This document shows, piece by piece, positions 47,150 through 64,000 of a stretch of 64,000 nt of DNA. How positions within the stretch are numbered: the first letter of the stretch is position 1; every line of letters starts with the position of its first letter. The stretch lies in contig JASFXZ010000002.1 of NCBI GenBank assembly GCA_032209605.1, positions 57,290,431 to 57,354,430 of the forward strand. The letters are read 5' to 3'. The stretch comes from Mactromeris polynyma (Eukaryota > Mollusca > Bivalvia > Venerida > Mactridae). A program made the position numbers and the translations under genes. The notes beneath the pieces were generated by a model. That model ran no database searches, was not told the origin of the DNA, and was given only the letters and a program-made list of their open reading frames with translations.

Positions 47150-48980
47150 TACCATCTATATCCAAAACCATGGTTTACCGAAAACATACTTCATCTCAAG
47201 AGACACCTGTGTAAACCAGAAAGGATATGGATAACCATAGACAACACTATCAGTATGAAGCATTCAAAACTGCCCGTAATAAATATACAATATATAGTGA
47301 AAAGAGATTAAATATAAGTGAAAAGGTCATCAATACTAAGGGTGTTTTAAAGAAACGTTTATCAATTTCTATCATAATAAACTGGAATCAAGCCCGAAAA
47401 CCCCATGCAAATCGAGGAAAGTGAGAATATACTAGAAGAGTGTATTTTGCTGATCACTCTATGAACACAATTCATAAATTTTGAGACTCGTTGAAAAATC
47501 ATCCTAATTTCAGACCACATGTAATGGATGTTCCTTTTTTGAAAGTATCTTACGGAATATGTGATCAAAATCTTATAAATGAGTTATAAACTAAATCATC
47601 TGAACTAGACATTTTACCCACAAGCAATTATTTTGAACAAGGTAGGACTCGTATACGATTTCACAAATTATATAGACCAGTGAGTAATCTACAATTTCTC
47701 TCTTAATTCATGGAAAAAGGCAGCTAGTTTTAGCTTTAATGTTCAACTAAATGAAAATCTTCTCAAGGAACAATTTAGCAAACAGGCGCTTTAATTTATG
47801 ATAAACGGCATTACACTGACGTATACATGATTTGTTTGATGGTATGAAGAACCAGGATGTCACAGCACTCATTGCAATTGACCTTAGTGTTGTATTTGAC
47901 ACTCTTGACCATGACATTCTTATTGCTGTGTTGCAGAAACAGTGTGGCGAACGGTGGTATGTTGTGTTGATTCTTACCTAAGCTCACGCAGCTGCCGAAT
48001 CAGTGTCAATTTAATTTTGTCTTCACGTCAGTTGTAATGCAGTGTTCCCCAATATAATTGTTTGGATTATTTTCCAAACCTTACATATGTAGGAACATTA
48101 TTTGTTGTTATCCCCTCATATACGTAGCTTAGTGTTTTGGTTTGCAGACGATGACATAACGTTTTAGACATTTTACTATGATTAATTACATGCGATTGGA
48201 GAACAGTGTGCTGCGACGTTTGGATGAACGACAGACTCAAAAACGAATACTTCAAAAGCTAAATTAATAATGGTTAGTAGTAGACAACGGTTAATGCAGT
48301 ACTGAAGTGAAAGACATTCCTGGTGATTGAATTACATCTGTAAAATGCGTAAGCTATTAAGGTGTCTTTTTTAGACGAAACATTAAACATTCCAAACAGA
48401 AGGTCTTAACAAAATGTCGAACAGCATTGGTAAGCTATCTCAGGATAAAGAATCCGTAAATATTTAATCGAAGAAACAACTGAAATCCTTATTCTGTCAT
48501 GCCTAAGCACAAAATGTCGAATGCAATGCATTCAAAATATGTGTGCAAAACTGTAAGAAGTTTGGCAGCTCGAAAAATCCTTATTTGATTTGCATTGGTT
48601 ACCATTTAAAGCAAGAATTACCTTGAATATTCTAACATTCATGTACAATTGTTATGTTGGTAGTCCGCCACTGTATTTGACAGATGCTGTCAAATAATGT
48701 ACCTAAACGTGTTTTACGTTCTTCAGATTTTACTGACGGTTGTTATGTGTGCCATTTACTGAAAGAAAACATTTAGTGACAGAAGTATTAGAACTGTTAG
48801 TCCGAAACAGTGGAATAGCTAATCATTTATTTGTAAATGGTCAAAGGCGATGCTTGTGCAGATTGTACCAATACACGCATTGATAATCGTATAAATATAC
48901 CATTGGGAAACCTGAGACATTGGACACTTTTAAGACAAATTTGAAAACGTTTTATACACGGTTTTAAGAATATCAGTTAT
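47150..48980 (+). pseudogene. Non-LTR retrotransposon (LINE) reverse transcriptase remnant
   Basis: Pieces in shifting frames match the order of a LINE ORF2 protein: PWFTENILHLKR and QYEAFKTARNKY (pre-RT), YRPVSNLQFLS (RT motif 1 region), ALIAIDLSVVFDTLDHDIL (RT domain A with its Asp), SYLSSRSCRISVN (domain B side), LHWLPFKARI and TLDTFKTNLKTFYTRF near the C-terminus. Many stops and frameshifts. Type resembles the CR1/L2/Rex group; assignment is tentative. It lies between calmodulin B and C. Confidence 0.85.
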
Positions 48981-49125
48981 CTCGAAGTTTCATGTTAAAT
49001 TTCGTATTTGTAAGACTGTGTTGGGTTCGTCTTTCTCGAGCATTGATATGTATAATAGTTGAAAAGTACGAACGGCATATGCAACTAACTGTGCAATTAA
49101 ATTTAAATTTGAATGTAATTTATTT

Positions 49126-49150
49126 CACGCATTGCGACATATCACCATGG
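49126..49150 (+). promoter_or_regulatory. Conserved 25-bp upstream block, calmodulin C
   Basis: CACGCATTGCGACATA then TCACCATGG. Only in this copy is the embedded ATG (49147) in frame with the calmodulin ATG at 49273 with no stop between. Confidence 0.6.
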
Positions 49151-49272
49151 TTAATATTATGATTCATATACCTTTCATGCGTGCAAACATAGTTTTTAAT
49201 ACCGAGCGTATCTTATTTAGTATTTTCCAACTTTTGCTTGGTGGGATAGTACGTTCAAATATATCCATCAAT

Positions 49273-55693
<6,421 letters not shown>

Positions 55694-55893
55694 ACAGCTA
55701 GATGAGTGACATCAGATTATCGTGTATGCATTTACGTGACTAGTGACTTTCATAAAGACTTTACACGAACAAAATTTTCTGTTATTTTACGAATGTTGAG
55801 TATCATTCAGAATATAATCAGTTTGAACTTATCGTTTTGTCCTTGTTATATGTGGGAATATGTGTATAAGACGCTATTATTATTATTATTTTG

Positions 55894-56050
55894 AACACCC
55901 GGTTAGCTCAATGTTTAGATCGCTTGGCTGTCGCCTTGGAGAACAAGCTTCGATTCCCGGGCTAGACAGATCACATGTCTTCGAGACGGTAGTTTAGCCT
56001 CCACATCTTATTCATGTGGGGATGTAGTCAGTTGGCAAAACACGAGTCTG
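55894..56050 (+). mobile_element. tRNA-derived SINE downstream of calmodulin C
   Basis: CCGGTTAGCTCAATGTTTAG (box A) and GCTTCGATTCCCGGG (box B), followed by CCTCCACATCTTATTCATGT and GGGGATGTAGTCAG. Same family and same position relative to the stop codon as 46893-47125. Confidence 0.75.
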
Positions 56051-56887
56051 ATACAGGTATTTCCTATGCTAGCGATAGCTCGACGGGTAGGTCATGAAAG
56101 CAATTACCTGAATTGGACTTTTGTATTGGGGTTTTGGGAAAGGAGTATAAAAATGGACAATGCATAACTCAACTGTATTAAGGTATATGCCATCGTTTAT
56201 CTCATATTTACGACAAACTAGATTTTGAAATGCATCCAAACTGTCTATCCTTGCGTTCCCAAACAGCGCTTTGATTCCACTGCTTTTGGATTCATACGCA
56301 GTATATTTTGACATTTGGCCTTTTAACCTTTCTTATATAGCCAATGGTTTAGTCGCAGTAAACGAGATCACCATTTTTCCATGATACTAAATGTTATTTG
56401 TCGGCACGATCACGTGACTGTTGAGTTTATAATAGACGGTATTTGTCCGTTTTAGAACCAATCAAAATGTGTACACAATATATGACGTTTCGTGACGATC
56501 TGGCCAAATTTCATGTCATTTAGCATATACAAAAGGCATTGTTTCGTTTCTTCATCGAGGATTGTATTGATACTAATATTTTTTCAAGTTCCACAAAAGG
56601 CTGAGTAACGGTATGACGCATAAAAAATATACGCAGATTTTGCATCGACAACTGTATGAATGGCTTTAAATTATTACACATGTACTGCCATCGGAATAAT
56701 TTTGGCGTGCCGAATATTACACATATTACACAGACAGGAATAAACCCAGATAAATTTACTAGCGCACATGTATTACACTGTAATACATATTTACTACTAC
56801 GGCACTATTTATGAACATTTACTTGTGATGTATTAAAGCTCTTTACATCCGTGTCGTAGATGTACTGAATTTTATTTCTCTAGCTTA
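56051..56887. other. Spacer before the Harbinger element
   Basis: AT-rich DNA with no gene, repeat or motif that I recognise; it ends in the TTA target duplication at 56885-56887. Confidence 0.5.
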
Positions 56888-57103
56888 AGGCCCGGTCACA
56901 CAGCCTTTCGCGTCTGTATCGCGGGTAAAATTTCGCGATTTTTTTTTGCCCGCGGTTGCCCGTGGTGGAAAATGTGCAAAATTGGCTTACCCGCGGTTTA
57001 CCCGTGGTATGCCCGCGGAACAGACGCCGGCGACTGTTCCGCGTCCTTATCGCGGGTGAAGCGCGGCGGTACCGCGGCCTACCACGGGTATAATAAAGCA
57101 GCC

Positions 57104-58167
57104 CTTGACGTCTGGAGCACAACTGACGAATGCTCGGCAAATCGCGCTTTTTATATACCTAAAATCAGACGTTGTACGGACGCGATTAGGCCGTGGACAA
57201 TCGTATTTGGGACGTGTACAAGACGCAATTGAACGTGATTAGGCCGGTATTGGGGCGCGCTGTTTACGCGGAGAAAGGCGTTTGTCCGTGCTTACACGCG
57301 GTACACACGCTAATGCACGTGATAACAACGCGGTACAGACGCGGAACAAACGTGCTATGACCGTGCTCCACCCGCGATTACCCGCTAAAATTTCGCGTCC
57401 TACCGCGTGTAACCACGTCTTAACCGCGGCCGTAGCACGTCCTAGCACGTTCGTTCCGCGTCTGTACCGCGTCTTTACCGCGTGTGTACCACGTGTACCG
57501 CCCGCGATTACCCGCGGTCTAAATTTTTGGGCAGCCCAAAACTTTTTTCGGCCCGGTCACACAGCCCTCCACGGGCGTATCGCGGCCGAATCACGGCCAA
57601 AAATTTCTGCCCGTGAAGCAGACGCTGTTGGACGCTTTGAGGTCGCGATAAAGACGCGATACAGCCGTACTTTACCCGTCGTTACACGCGGTAAGAAATT
57701 CACACGCGGTTGGCCGCGCGAAAAAGTTTTGGGCTGCCCAAAAATTTAGACCGCGGGTAATCGCGGGCGGTACACGTGGTACACACGCGGTAAAGACGCG
57801 GTACAGACGCGGAACGAACGTGCTAGGACGTGCTACGGCCGCGGTTAAGACGTGGTTACACGCGGTAGGACGCGAAATTTTAGCGGGTAATCGCGGGTGG
57901 AGCACGGTCATAGCACGTTTGTTCCGCGTCTGTACCGCGTTGTTATCACGTGCATTAGCGTGTGTACCGCGTGTAAGCACGGACAAACGCCTTTCTCCGC
58001 GTAAACAGCGCGCCCCAATACCGGCCTAATCACGTTCAATTGCGTCTTGTACACGTCCCAAATACGATTGTCCACGGCCTAATCGCGTCCGTACAACGTC
58101 TGATTTTAGGTATATAAAAAGCGCGATTTGCCGAGCATTCGTCAGTTGTGCTCCAGACGTCAAGGGG
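57104..58167. repeat. Internal palindrome of about 1.06 kb (445-bp arms)
   Basis: The left arm 57104-57550 is the reverse complement of the right arm 57719-58167, the transposase promoter region. The arms encode the same overlapping open frames on opposite strands, showing near-perfect identity. The spacer (57551-57718) starts with a terminal motif of the element. The left arm's TATA sequence points outward, towards the calmodulin C side. Confidence 0.9.
58111..58119 (+). promoter_or_regulatory. TATA box of the Harbinger transposase
   Basis: TATATAAAA, 54-62 bases before the ATG at 58173. A mirror copy lies near 57148-57157 on the minus strand. Confidence 0.6.
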
Positions 58168-58172
58168 TGAAC

Positions 58173-59147
58173 ATGGATCCCCGTCACCGTAATGACCTCG
58201 TCTTGCTGCTCCAGCAGCATCAGAACCAAGTGGTACAGGTCCATCAGCTCCTCATTGACAGAAGAAGACGAAGGAGGAGGAGGAGGGTGGTCCGGAACAT
58301 CTGGGTGCGCGACTGGATTGGCAGGAGACCTGAGCTGGGGCTGTACGATCGTCTCATGGTGGAGCTCCGTAATGAAGATCCAAGGGCCTTCCAGAACTTC
58401 ATGAGAATGCCACCTGCCATGTTCGATGAAATTGTGCAGAGACTGACACCAGCCCTTACCAAGGAGACCACCAACTGGCGAGCACCCCTTGATCCAGGCC
58501 TGAAGGTTGCCCTCACCCTGAGGCACCTTGCTTCTGGCGCCAAGTACCGTGAGATGCAGTATGGCTGGAGGGTCCCTCACAACACCATCAGTCTGGTGTT
58601 GCGCGAAGTGTGTGCGGCCATCGTCGAGGAGTTCCGTGATGAGCTGCTCGCGCCACCACAGACTGCTGCAGAGTGGCGTCAGATTAGTGACAATTGGATG
58701 AACAGTTGGAACTTTCCGCATGTCATTGGTGCAATAGACGGCAAGCACATTGCATGTAAATCTCCTGCCAACACTGGGTCCGACTACTTCAACTACAAGG
58801 GCTTCTTCAGTGTCATCCTCCTGGCAGTCGTCACATCTGACTACAAGTTCCTCTGGATAGACGTCAGCGGCAAGGGGTCTTCGTCTGATGCCCACATCTA
58901 CAATGCAAGTGATTTCAGAGAGGGTCTCCAGAACAATGACATTATTGGGTTCCCACAGCCTGATCCTCTCCCAGGTGACACTGAGGATATACCTTACTTT
59001 CTGGTGGGAGATGATGCTTTCGCACTCCGGACCTACATGATGAAGCCGTATGGTAACAAGGACATGACCAGCTTCTTGCTCGCACGCTGCTTCTTCTTCT
59101 TGGCCGGGGAACTCGACGTGGGCTTCTTCTTCGGTGCCATAGCTTGA
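58173..59147 (+). CDS. Harbinger transposase (DDE_Tnp_4, HARBI1-like), 3' truncated
   Basis: Starting at ATG 58173 (MDPRHRNDLV; the preceding open codons include no ATG) it encodes 324 residues. It has an Arg-rich stretch (DRRRRRRRRRV), an N-terminal region with FRMPP-like helix motif (FMRMPPAMFDEIV) and the DDE nuclease. Catalytic residues visible are D189 in VIGAIDGKH and D239 in GKGSSSDAHIYNAS. The strand YFLVGDDAF follows, then YGNKDM. After that the sequence changes to TSFLLARCFFFLAGEL and stops. The usual segment with the third catalytic acidic residue and the C-terminal domain are missing. The foreign tail is the antisense of another gene (see 59033-59140), so an internal deletion fused the two. 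Not expected to be active. Confidence 0.92.
   Translation: MDPRHRNDLVLLLQQHQNQVVQVHQLLIDRRRRRRRRRVVRNIWVRDWIGRRPELGLYDRLMVELRNEDPRAFQNFMRMPPAMFDEIVQRLTPALTKETTNWRAPLDPGLKVALTLRHLASGAKYREMQYGWRVPHNTISLVLREVCAAIVEEFRDELLAPPQTAAEWRQISDNWMNSWNFPHVIGAIDGKHIACKSPANTGSDYFNYKGFFSVILLAVVTSDYKFLWIDVSGKGSSSDAHIYNASDFREGLQNNDIIGFPQPDPLPGDTEDIPYFLVGDDAFALRTYMMKPYGNKDMTSFLLARCFFFLAGELDVGFFFGAIA
59033..59140 (-). pseudogene. Start of the element's second gene, antisense and truncated
   Basis: On the minus strand ATG at 59140 gives MAPKKKPTSSSPAKKKKQRA and SKKL, a Lys-rich nuclear-localisation-like N-terminus, then enters antisense transposase and stops after 35 residues. Harbinger elements usually carry a convergent Myb/SANT-like DNA-binding gene; this is most simply its first exon, cut by the same deletion. 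The identity of the missing part is inference. Confidence 0.6.
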
Positions 59148-59549
59148 TCTTCACGGGACTGTGTCTTGAGCGGTTATGATTTCTACAGCCCGGTTCGGCT
59201 GCTTTATTATACCCGTGGTAGGCCGCGGTACCGCCGCGCTTCACCCGCGATAAGGACGCGGAACAGTCGCCGGCGTCTGTTCCGCGGGCATACCACGGGT
59301 AAACCGCGGGTAAGCCAATTTTGCACATTTTCCACCACGGGCAACCGCGGGCAAAAAAAAATCGCGAAATTTTACCCGCGATACAGACGCGAAAGGCTGT
59401 GTGACCGGGCCTTTAGTGAGCAGAATTGTTAACGCGTTGTAGCTTTAAATATCATAAAAATAAATATCTGCGTTAGGACTGGTCTTTTCCCTTAACGGAA
59501 TATGCAAATTAGATGTGCAATGAAATTTAAGTTTGAATTCAATTTATTT

Positions 59550-59574
59550 GACGCAATGCGACATACCGCCATGG
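59550..59574 (+). promoter_or_regulatory. Conserved 25-bp upstream block, calmodulin D
   Basis: GACGCAATGCGACATA then CCGCCATGG, 123 bp before the ATG of the first exon of D. Confidence 0.55.
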
Positions 59575-60349
59575 TGCATGATATGATTCATATATCTTTT
59601 ATGAATTGAAACTGTTTTCTAATGCCCTGCGTATCTTATTTCGTTTTTCCAATTGTTACTTGGTGCGGATAGTACGTTAAAATATACCGCAAAATATGAT
59701 AAGTTCATTCGTTTTATGTGTTTATGACCTGTCCCAATATGAAAATGGGTTTTTAATAGTTTAAGAAATACTAAATATTTGAATTTGAAGCTAAATGACT
59801 TGTATAGTTTTAGTAAAATATAGCAAAATAGCAGCCAAGGCTGGTTTGAATTTCATAATCTCGTACTTTTCATTACGACTGAACTGTTATAAATTGTTAA
59901 TAAATTCAATTCAAACATTCAAGGTATTGTCATGTTTAATCAATCGATTGTATCGACAATATTTTAGTTTGTATCATTTGATAATTTTGATATCATGAAG
60001 AGAACATTTTACCGACTAACTTGGATCTACCTGATTCTGATTTGCATGCAACTGAGTTTGGCAGAATGAACGTTTTGTCCATTTACTTTTTCAACTCAAT
60101 TTATAACGATGATTGTAGTCTCAATTAATCATCAAATGAATATAACGATGAGAGTAAAAGACAAGTAGGTTGATATGGTTTGAAATTTTGAAAATATTAT
60201 ATTATTTTATTTTTCTACACGGGCTATTCGTATGATCATTTAGAGGTTAAACGTGGGATTAACTAGATGTTAAACTCCCAGTGCCTTTACCGACTGTTCC
60301 AAGGGTAAATCGCTACAAAAGTATTGTTCAATATTGGCAGTTCCTTGAC

Positions 60350-60555
60350 TTGATTTTATATTCAAGTCCCCCCTTCCGGCCCGTGGCTAATTTCTTTCTT
60401 AACTTGTCATGTGGTGTATTCCAACCAATACACTTCTTTCCCCCTTGTGGACCCCTACAATATTCCCTTTCCTTATGTTTCGAAGGTTGGTGTTTCACAA
60501 GGATATGTCCGGGGAGGCATTGTCTTGTATGTTTGACGTTCCCTGTAACAGCTTA
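60350..60555 (+). repeat. Dispersed repeat 'GTGGCGTTCC' family
   Basis: CTTGTCATGTGGTGTATTCC, CCCCCTTGTGGACCCC, GGGGAGGCATTGTCTTGTAT and GACGTTCCCTGTAACAGC. Intron 1 of calmodulin D. Confidence 0.65.
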
Positions 60556-60829
60556 ATCTTTCATTACGCAATAATGTTTATGTTCAGATCTATTTGAATA
60601 CTACAGACATTTCAACGACCGCAAGTAAGTCGTGCATATTAATAAATATCTCCATTGTAATGTTGGTGTTGTTTGTCTGTCTGTTCGTCTGTCCGTCCGT
60701 CTGTTGTAAAATAATTCCGTCTAATATGAGTCAGATTGTTTATAACTAGCGTATCGAACAGTCTATTATGTGTTTTCATGAATGTTAAGTTCCCCTTTCC
60801 CAATGTACCTGCCTTGACTTGATTTAATA

Positions 60830-61105
60830 TTCATTTTCTTCCTTTTTTGCTCGTGGCTACTTGCTTCCTTGCTTGTCCTGTGGTGTTTCCAGCCATTCCA
60901 TCCAATTTCCCCATTGTTGTCCCCTTAAAGTTTCAGTGGTGTTTTTCTTTTCATTCAGCCGGACATTTCCTTACGTCCCCATTCTAATAGATGTTTCCCT
61001 TTTACACCTCCTCAACTACGAATGTTTCTTAGGATGGCGTTTCCCTGCGATATGATTGGGAATGCATTGTCTTGTATAGTTGGCGTTCCTCGTAACGACT
61101 TGATA
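60830..61105 (+). repeat. Dispersed repeat 'GTGGCGTTCC' family
   Basis: CTTGTCCTGTGGTGTTTCC, GATGTTTCCCTTTTACACC, GGGAATGCATTGTCTTGTAT and TTGGCGTTCCTCGTAACGAC. It is followed by a reverse copy. Confidence 0.7.
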
Positions 61106-61184
61106 TTTCATTACGCATGAATGATTATGTTCCGATTTCTATTATGTATGAAGAAAGAGAAGGAATACATTGCTACAGTAAATG

Positions 61185-61615
61185 CCACATACATAAAACA
61201 GTGTCTCCCCACGCAGACCTTCGGGAAAACAACAATCCATAACACGTAAGGCACTTAATTAGGTAAAAGGGTACATACGTTAGGGAACAAAGGCGCAATG
61301 AATGGCCTGGAAGACCATATGGAATAACTAGGATAATCATAAAGTCAAACAGTCAAGGGGGGGGGGGCAATTAATGGATGGAAAAGATCACAGGATGAGT
61401 AAATACAGCTGGCAACAATTGATCGAAACTGGGCAGAAAATAACCTGAACACTATATAAAGTGAAAGAATTGCACAGTTGAAAGGAAAATACCTCATAAG
61501 TTCAAACCACAAACAGAAACAATAACCATACAGCAAGTTAGAGCATTGGAACTGTCAGCAAAATACTGGGGGGGGGGGGGTAAATCGATTTAACAGCTAA
61601 CTAACCTCACACTTA
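61185..61615 (-). repeat. Dispersed repeat 'GTGGCGTTCC' family, long reverse copy
   Basis: Plus-strand reading AATGCCACATACATAAAACA, CTCCCCACGCAGACCTTCGG and GAGCATTGGAACTGTCAGC mark it as the inverse of the copies at 60350 and 60830; with them it forms a large imperfect inverted repeat. It includes two poly-G tracts near 61357 and 61567. Confidence 0.7.
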
Positions 61616-64000
61616 ATCGCTATATGGTCGTTTTTTTCAACATATATACATAACTTGTCTAAGTAGGCAGTAACTTATCATTAAAAGCAATTAATACTTC
61701 AACATTTCAACACCCGCAAGTAAGGCGTTCATACAAATGCATATATCTGTTATAAATAATTTGTTTGTGCTGTTCGTCTGCCTGTCCGTATCCGTTTGAT
61801 ACAAATCTTGACACAAGATGACTGGAGTTAAGGCCCTTCGACATGAGTATTTACTAGATAGGAAACATCATTGGCTCATCTCCGCACAATAACTTCAGTT
61901 TATATGGAGATACAGTGACAATAATTGGTACATATGTGGCATCCTTGGAAGACTGATGTCAAAAACAAGGACATGGTGACTAAATATTGAAAAATGACTT
62001 CTGCTGCTCACTAACTTGAGCAAGAAATGAGATATAGTGATTAAACTTGATATACACAAACTGTCGTTGGAGAACAGGCGCAAATGTCAAGGTCAATGTA
62101 ATCGTTTAGCAAATCGTTTCTTAATATCATTTCCACTCAATTACTTCAATTGGTAATGTCATATACATATCGTAATAGGAACATATGAAACATCTTTGGA
62201 GAACTTTGGTCCAGGTCAGAAATGCGGTAAATATCTAGTTATTATACTGAAAATAGAAAATGACTTCCGTTAAATAATTTCGGGTAACTTGGGTAAAAAC
62301 CAAATGTATTCGGGTGAAGGTAGTGTAAATGTAAGTTTGGGTGTATCATTCAACCAGGTGTACATCCCAGTTGTATGTTCTGTCTCTGAATATCCAAGAC
62401 GACATTCCTTTCTTCACTCATCATTTATGAATGTGTCTTAAGTCCATTTTGCGATTAAATTGTTTATTAATATATAAATGCTTGATGTCTCCTTGTTTTT
62501 GTGGGGAAAGAGTGCACTTTGTATGTGCAAACACTTTGTATGCGGTAGTTTCTGTTTGACTTCTTACTTTTTTTAGAACTCTCAAATTATTTACATTGTT
62601 TTGACGTATTGTATAAGAAAGATGACAATGTAGTTGGAAACAACAGTTTAATAATTTTGCTAAAGTCTTTCTAGGCGAAATATCAAATAATAAAGAGTTT
62701 AAACAAGAGTATTTACAAAGTGTTAAGCGATGTTTAAGACTGAATTCATACACAACATTAAATACAACGCAATACATGTAATACAACTGAAAACCGTTGT
62801 TTGACGACTAACTTGCACATACTATGATGCAGAATTATAAGTTCGAATGACGCACATCAATCAATGTTTGTCATATGTGCAACAGTTTTACTTTGGCCCA
62901 CTATATTCTGCGTTTCAGGCTGACCAACTAACGGAAGAGCAACTTTCTGGTATATATGTATATATACTTCTTCCACTTAAAGTTCATACCTAGCTGGAAT
63001 GGTTAAAGTCAATGTATTAATTACCACGCAAATACATCTTCGTGACCGTTCCTTGATTAAGTAAATGTCTTATAACACTGTAATATCTCTTTTATAACGT
63101 ACGTTTTGCACTACAGAGCGTTACAACTATAACAAATAAGACTATAGTTATATGAAATGTATACCTGAATTCAGTGCAGCTTTCGCTCTATTTGATAAAG
63201 ATGGAGATGGTACTATAACCACAAAGGAATTAGGAACAGTTATGAGACCTCTTGGACGGAATCCAACGGAAGCGGAACTTCAAGATATGATCAACGAAGT
63301 CGATTCCGATGGTAATCAGACGTTTAAATATGTGAAATCATAATGGAACATACAATTGCTTGTTACAGAATACTTCTTTAATGGGGTATGTTAAACGTTC
63401 TTATGTTTGAATCAGTGGCTATAACACAACATTGATTTCCCAGAATTCTTAACAATGATGGCAAGAAAAATGAAAGATAGTGATTCAGAGGAAGAAATAA
63501 GAGAAGCATTTCGAGTGTTTGATAAAGATGGTAATGGTTTTATTAGTGCTGCTGAAGTACGTCACCTGATGACCTATCTCGGAGAAAACCTTACAGACGA
63601 AGAAGTTGACGAGATGATACGAGAGTCTGATTTTGACGGTGAAGGACATGTTAATTATGAAGGTAACTGAATTACAACAAATTGCGTTAAAGTCGTTATC
63701 CTTTTGATTCATGTGCATAAGATATGTCAAAAGTCATAAATGTTGTTTCGGCAATTTATTTTTATACTTTTTAACTGACATATTTATTCATACCGCCGCA
63801 TTCTACCTTACCATACACAGAAATATCAAAACAAAATCACTTTAAATGATTGTGTTTATCCGGTTGATCCGGTATTTGTGTTTTGTAACCTTGGTATTTT
63901 TTAGGTCTTCACTTTTACTAATGGACATTTTGAACTACATATATATTAACTTCATTTTATTTCATTATATATATACAGTCGGGCTTCGTATATTCGACAA

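Larger units (their letters stand above)
56888..59412 (+). mobile_element. PIF/Harbinger DNA transposon derivative, doubly palindromic
   Basis: 2525 bp, GC- and CpG-rich in an AT-rich surrounding. The ends are AGGCCCGGTCACACAGCC and its complement, with about 216-bp near-identical terminal inverted repeats (56888-57103 and 59196-59412). TTA stands on each side (56885-56887 and 59413-59415), the target duplication typical of Harbinger. Inside the left half a second inverted repeat of about 445 bp (57104-57550 versus 57719-58167) flanks a third copy of the terminal motif GGCCCGGTCACACAGCC at 57551. The right half holds a truncated transposase. The transposase lacks its last catalytic residue, so the element is probably non-autonomous. 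High arm identity suggests recent rearrangement. Confidence 0.93.
59696..63662 (+). pseudogene. Calmodulin D: decaying or rewired copy (exon 5 outside window)
   Basis: Recognisable exons: ATG 59696-59698, 62919-62949 (ADQLTEEQLS), about 63168-63311 and about 63444-63662. The donor after the ATG is ATAAGT instead of GTAAGT. The exon 3 acceptor CCAG is CCTG. The exon 4 acceptor and first codons are deleted. However, TTCAGTGCAG at 63170-63179 and TTGATTTCCCAG ending 63443 offer in-frame replacement acceptors: using them drops four residues before EF1 and eight residues of EF loop 2 (DSD joined to EFLTMM). Loops 1 and 3 are intact. Loop 4 is [16 protein letters not shown] with Glu at position 5. 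Other changes are MRPLGRNPT and [12 protein letters not shown]. Exon 4 ends with a good donor (GTAACT). No stop interrupts exon 3 or 4. No replacement for the first donor was found. Confidence 0.85.

Noticed and set aside
57282..57986. Identical Arg/Thr/Ala-rich frames on both strands (up to 155 aa)
   Set aside because: They arise because the two arms of the internal palindrome are the same sequence; no domain and unusual composition.
58026..58895. 289-aa minus-strand open frame opposite the Harbinger transposase
   Set aside because: It is the antisense of a strongly recognised DDE transposase in GC-rich DNA, where antisense frames stay open by composition.
59696..59704. AT-AC (U12-type) intron as explanation for ATAAGT after the calmodulin D ATG
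   Set aside because: U12 AT-AC donors need an ATATCCTT-like sequence and an AC end; here the intron would end in CAG, so a mutated GT donor is simpler.

Overview
The window is AT-rich animal genomic DNA with spliced genes. Exons were recognised by reading frame, splice sites and family motifs. Tandem-repeat galectins, calmodulins (CaM) whose first coding exon is a lone ATG, and the mix of Tc1, Harbinger, LINE, tRNA-SINE, MITE and minisatellite DNA suggest a lophotrochozoan invertebrate, most likely a mollusc. The species is not identifiable from the sequence alone.

Left part (1-29.5 kb). Two minus-strand galectin genes lie in a segmental tandem duplication (1-8611 and 18020-28410). Gene 1 runs off the left edge after its linker exons. 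Gene 2 (25047 to 13199) is complete: CRD1, a His/Gly-rich linker, CRD2, 352 aa as assembled here. Gene 2 also carries a second, frameshifted version of its central CRD2 exon. Between the copies are the last two exons of a plus-strand RTRAF (C14orf166/hCLE) gene whose 5' exons are not in the window. A 22-bp minisatellite sits just upstream of each galectin promoter (about 14 versus 42 units). Behind it lies a damaged Tc1-like transposon. In copy 2 that transposon stops abruptly at a 35-bp minisatellite.

Right part (29.5-64 kb). Four plus-strand calmodulin genes (A, B, C, D) form a tandem array with the same five-exon structure. A (149 aa) is canonical. C (149 aa) is close to canonical. B (153 aa) has an altered fourth EF-hand and a new C-terminal tail. 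D has lost its intron 1 donor and the two canonical acceptors before exons 3 and 4, yet in-frame replacement acceptors exist for both; its exon 5 would lie beyond the window. A 25-bp block about 110-130 bp upstream of each ATG is shared by all four. Introns and spacers hold 32-bp and 19-bp minisatellites, LINE and SINE remnants, and a dispersed repeat present about ten times.

Between C and D sits a 2525-bp GC-rich PIF/Harbinger element (56888-59412) with a TTA target duplication and about 216-bp terminal inverted repeats. It also has a second internal inverted repeat of about 445 bp. Its transposase is truncated and fused to the antisense start of what is probably the element's second gene.

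The most unusual items are the decaying or diverging CaM D, the CaM B tail, the duplicated galectin CRD2 exon, and the doubly palindromic Harbinger derivative.
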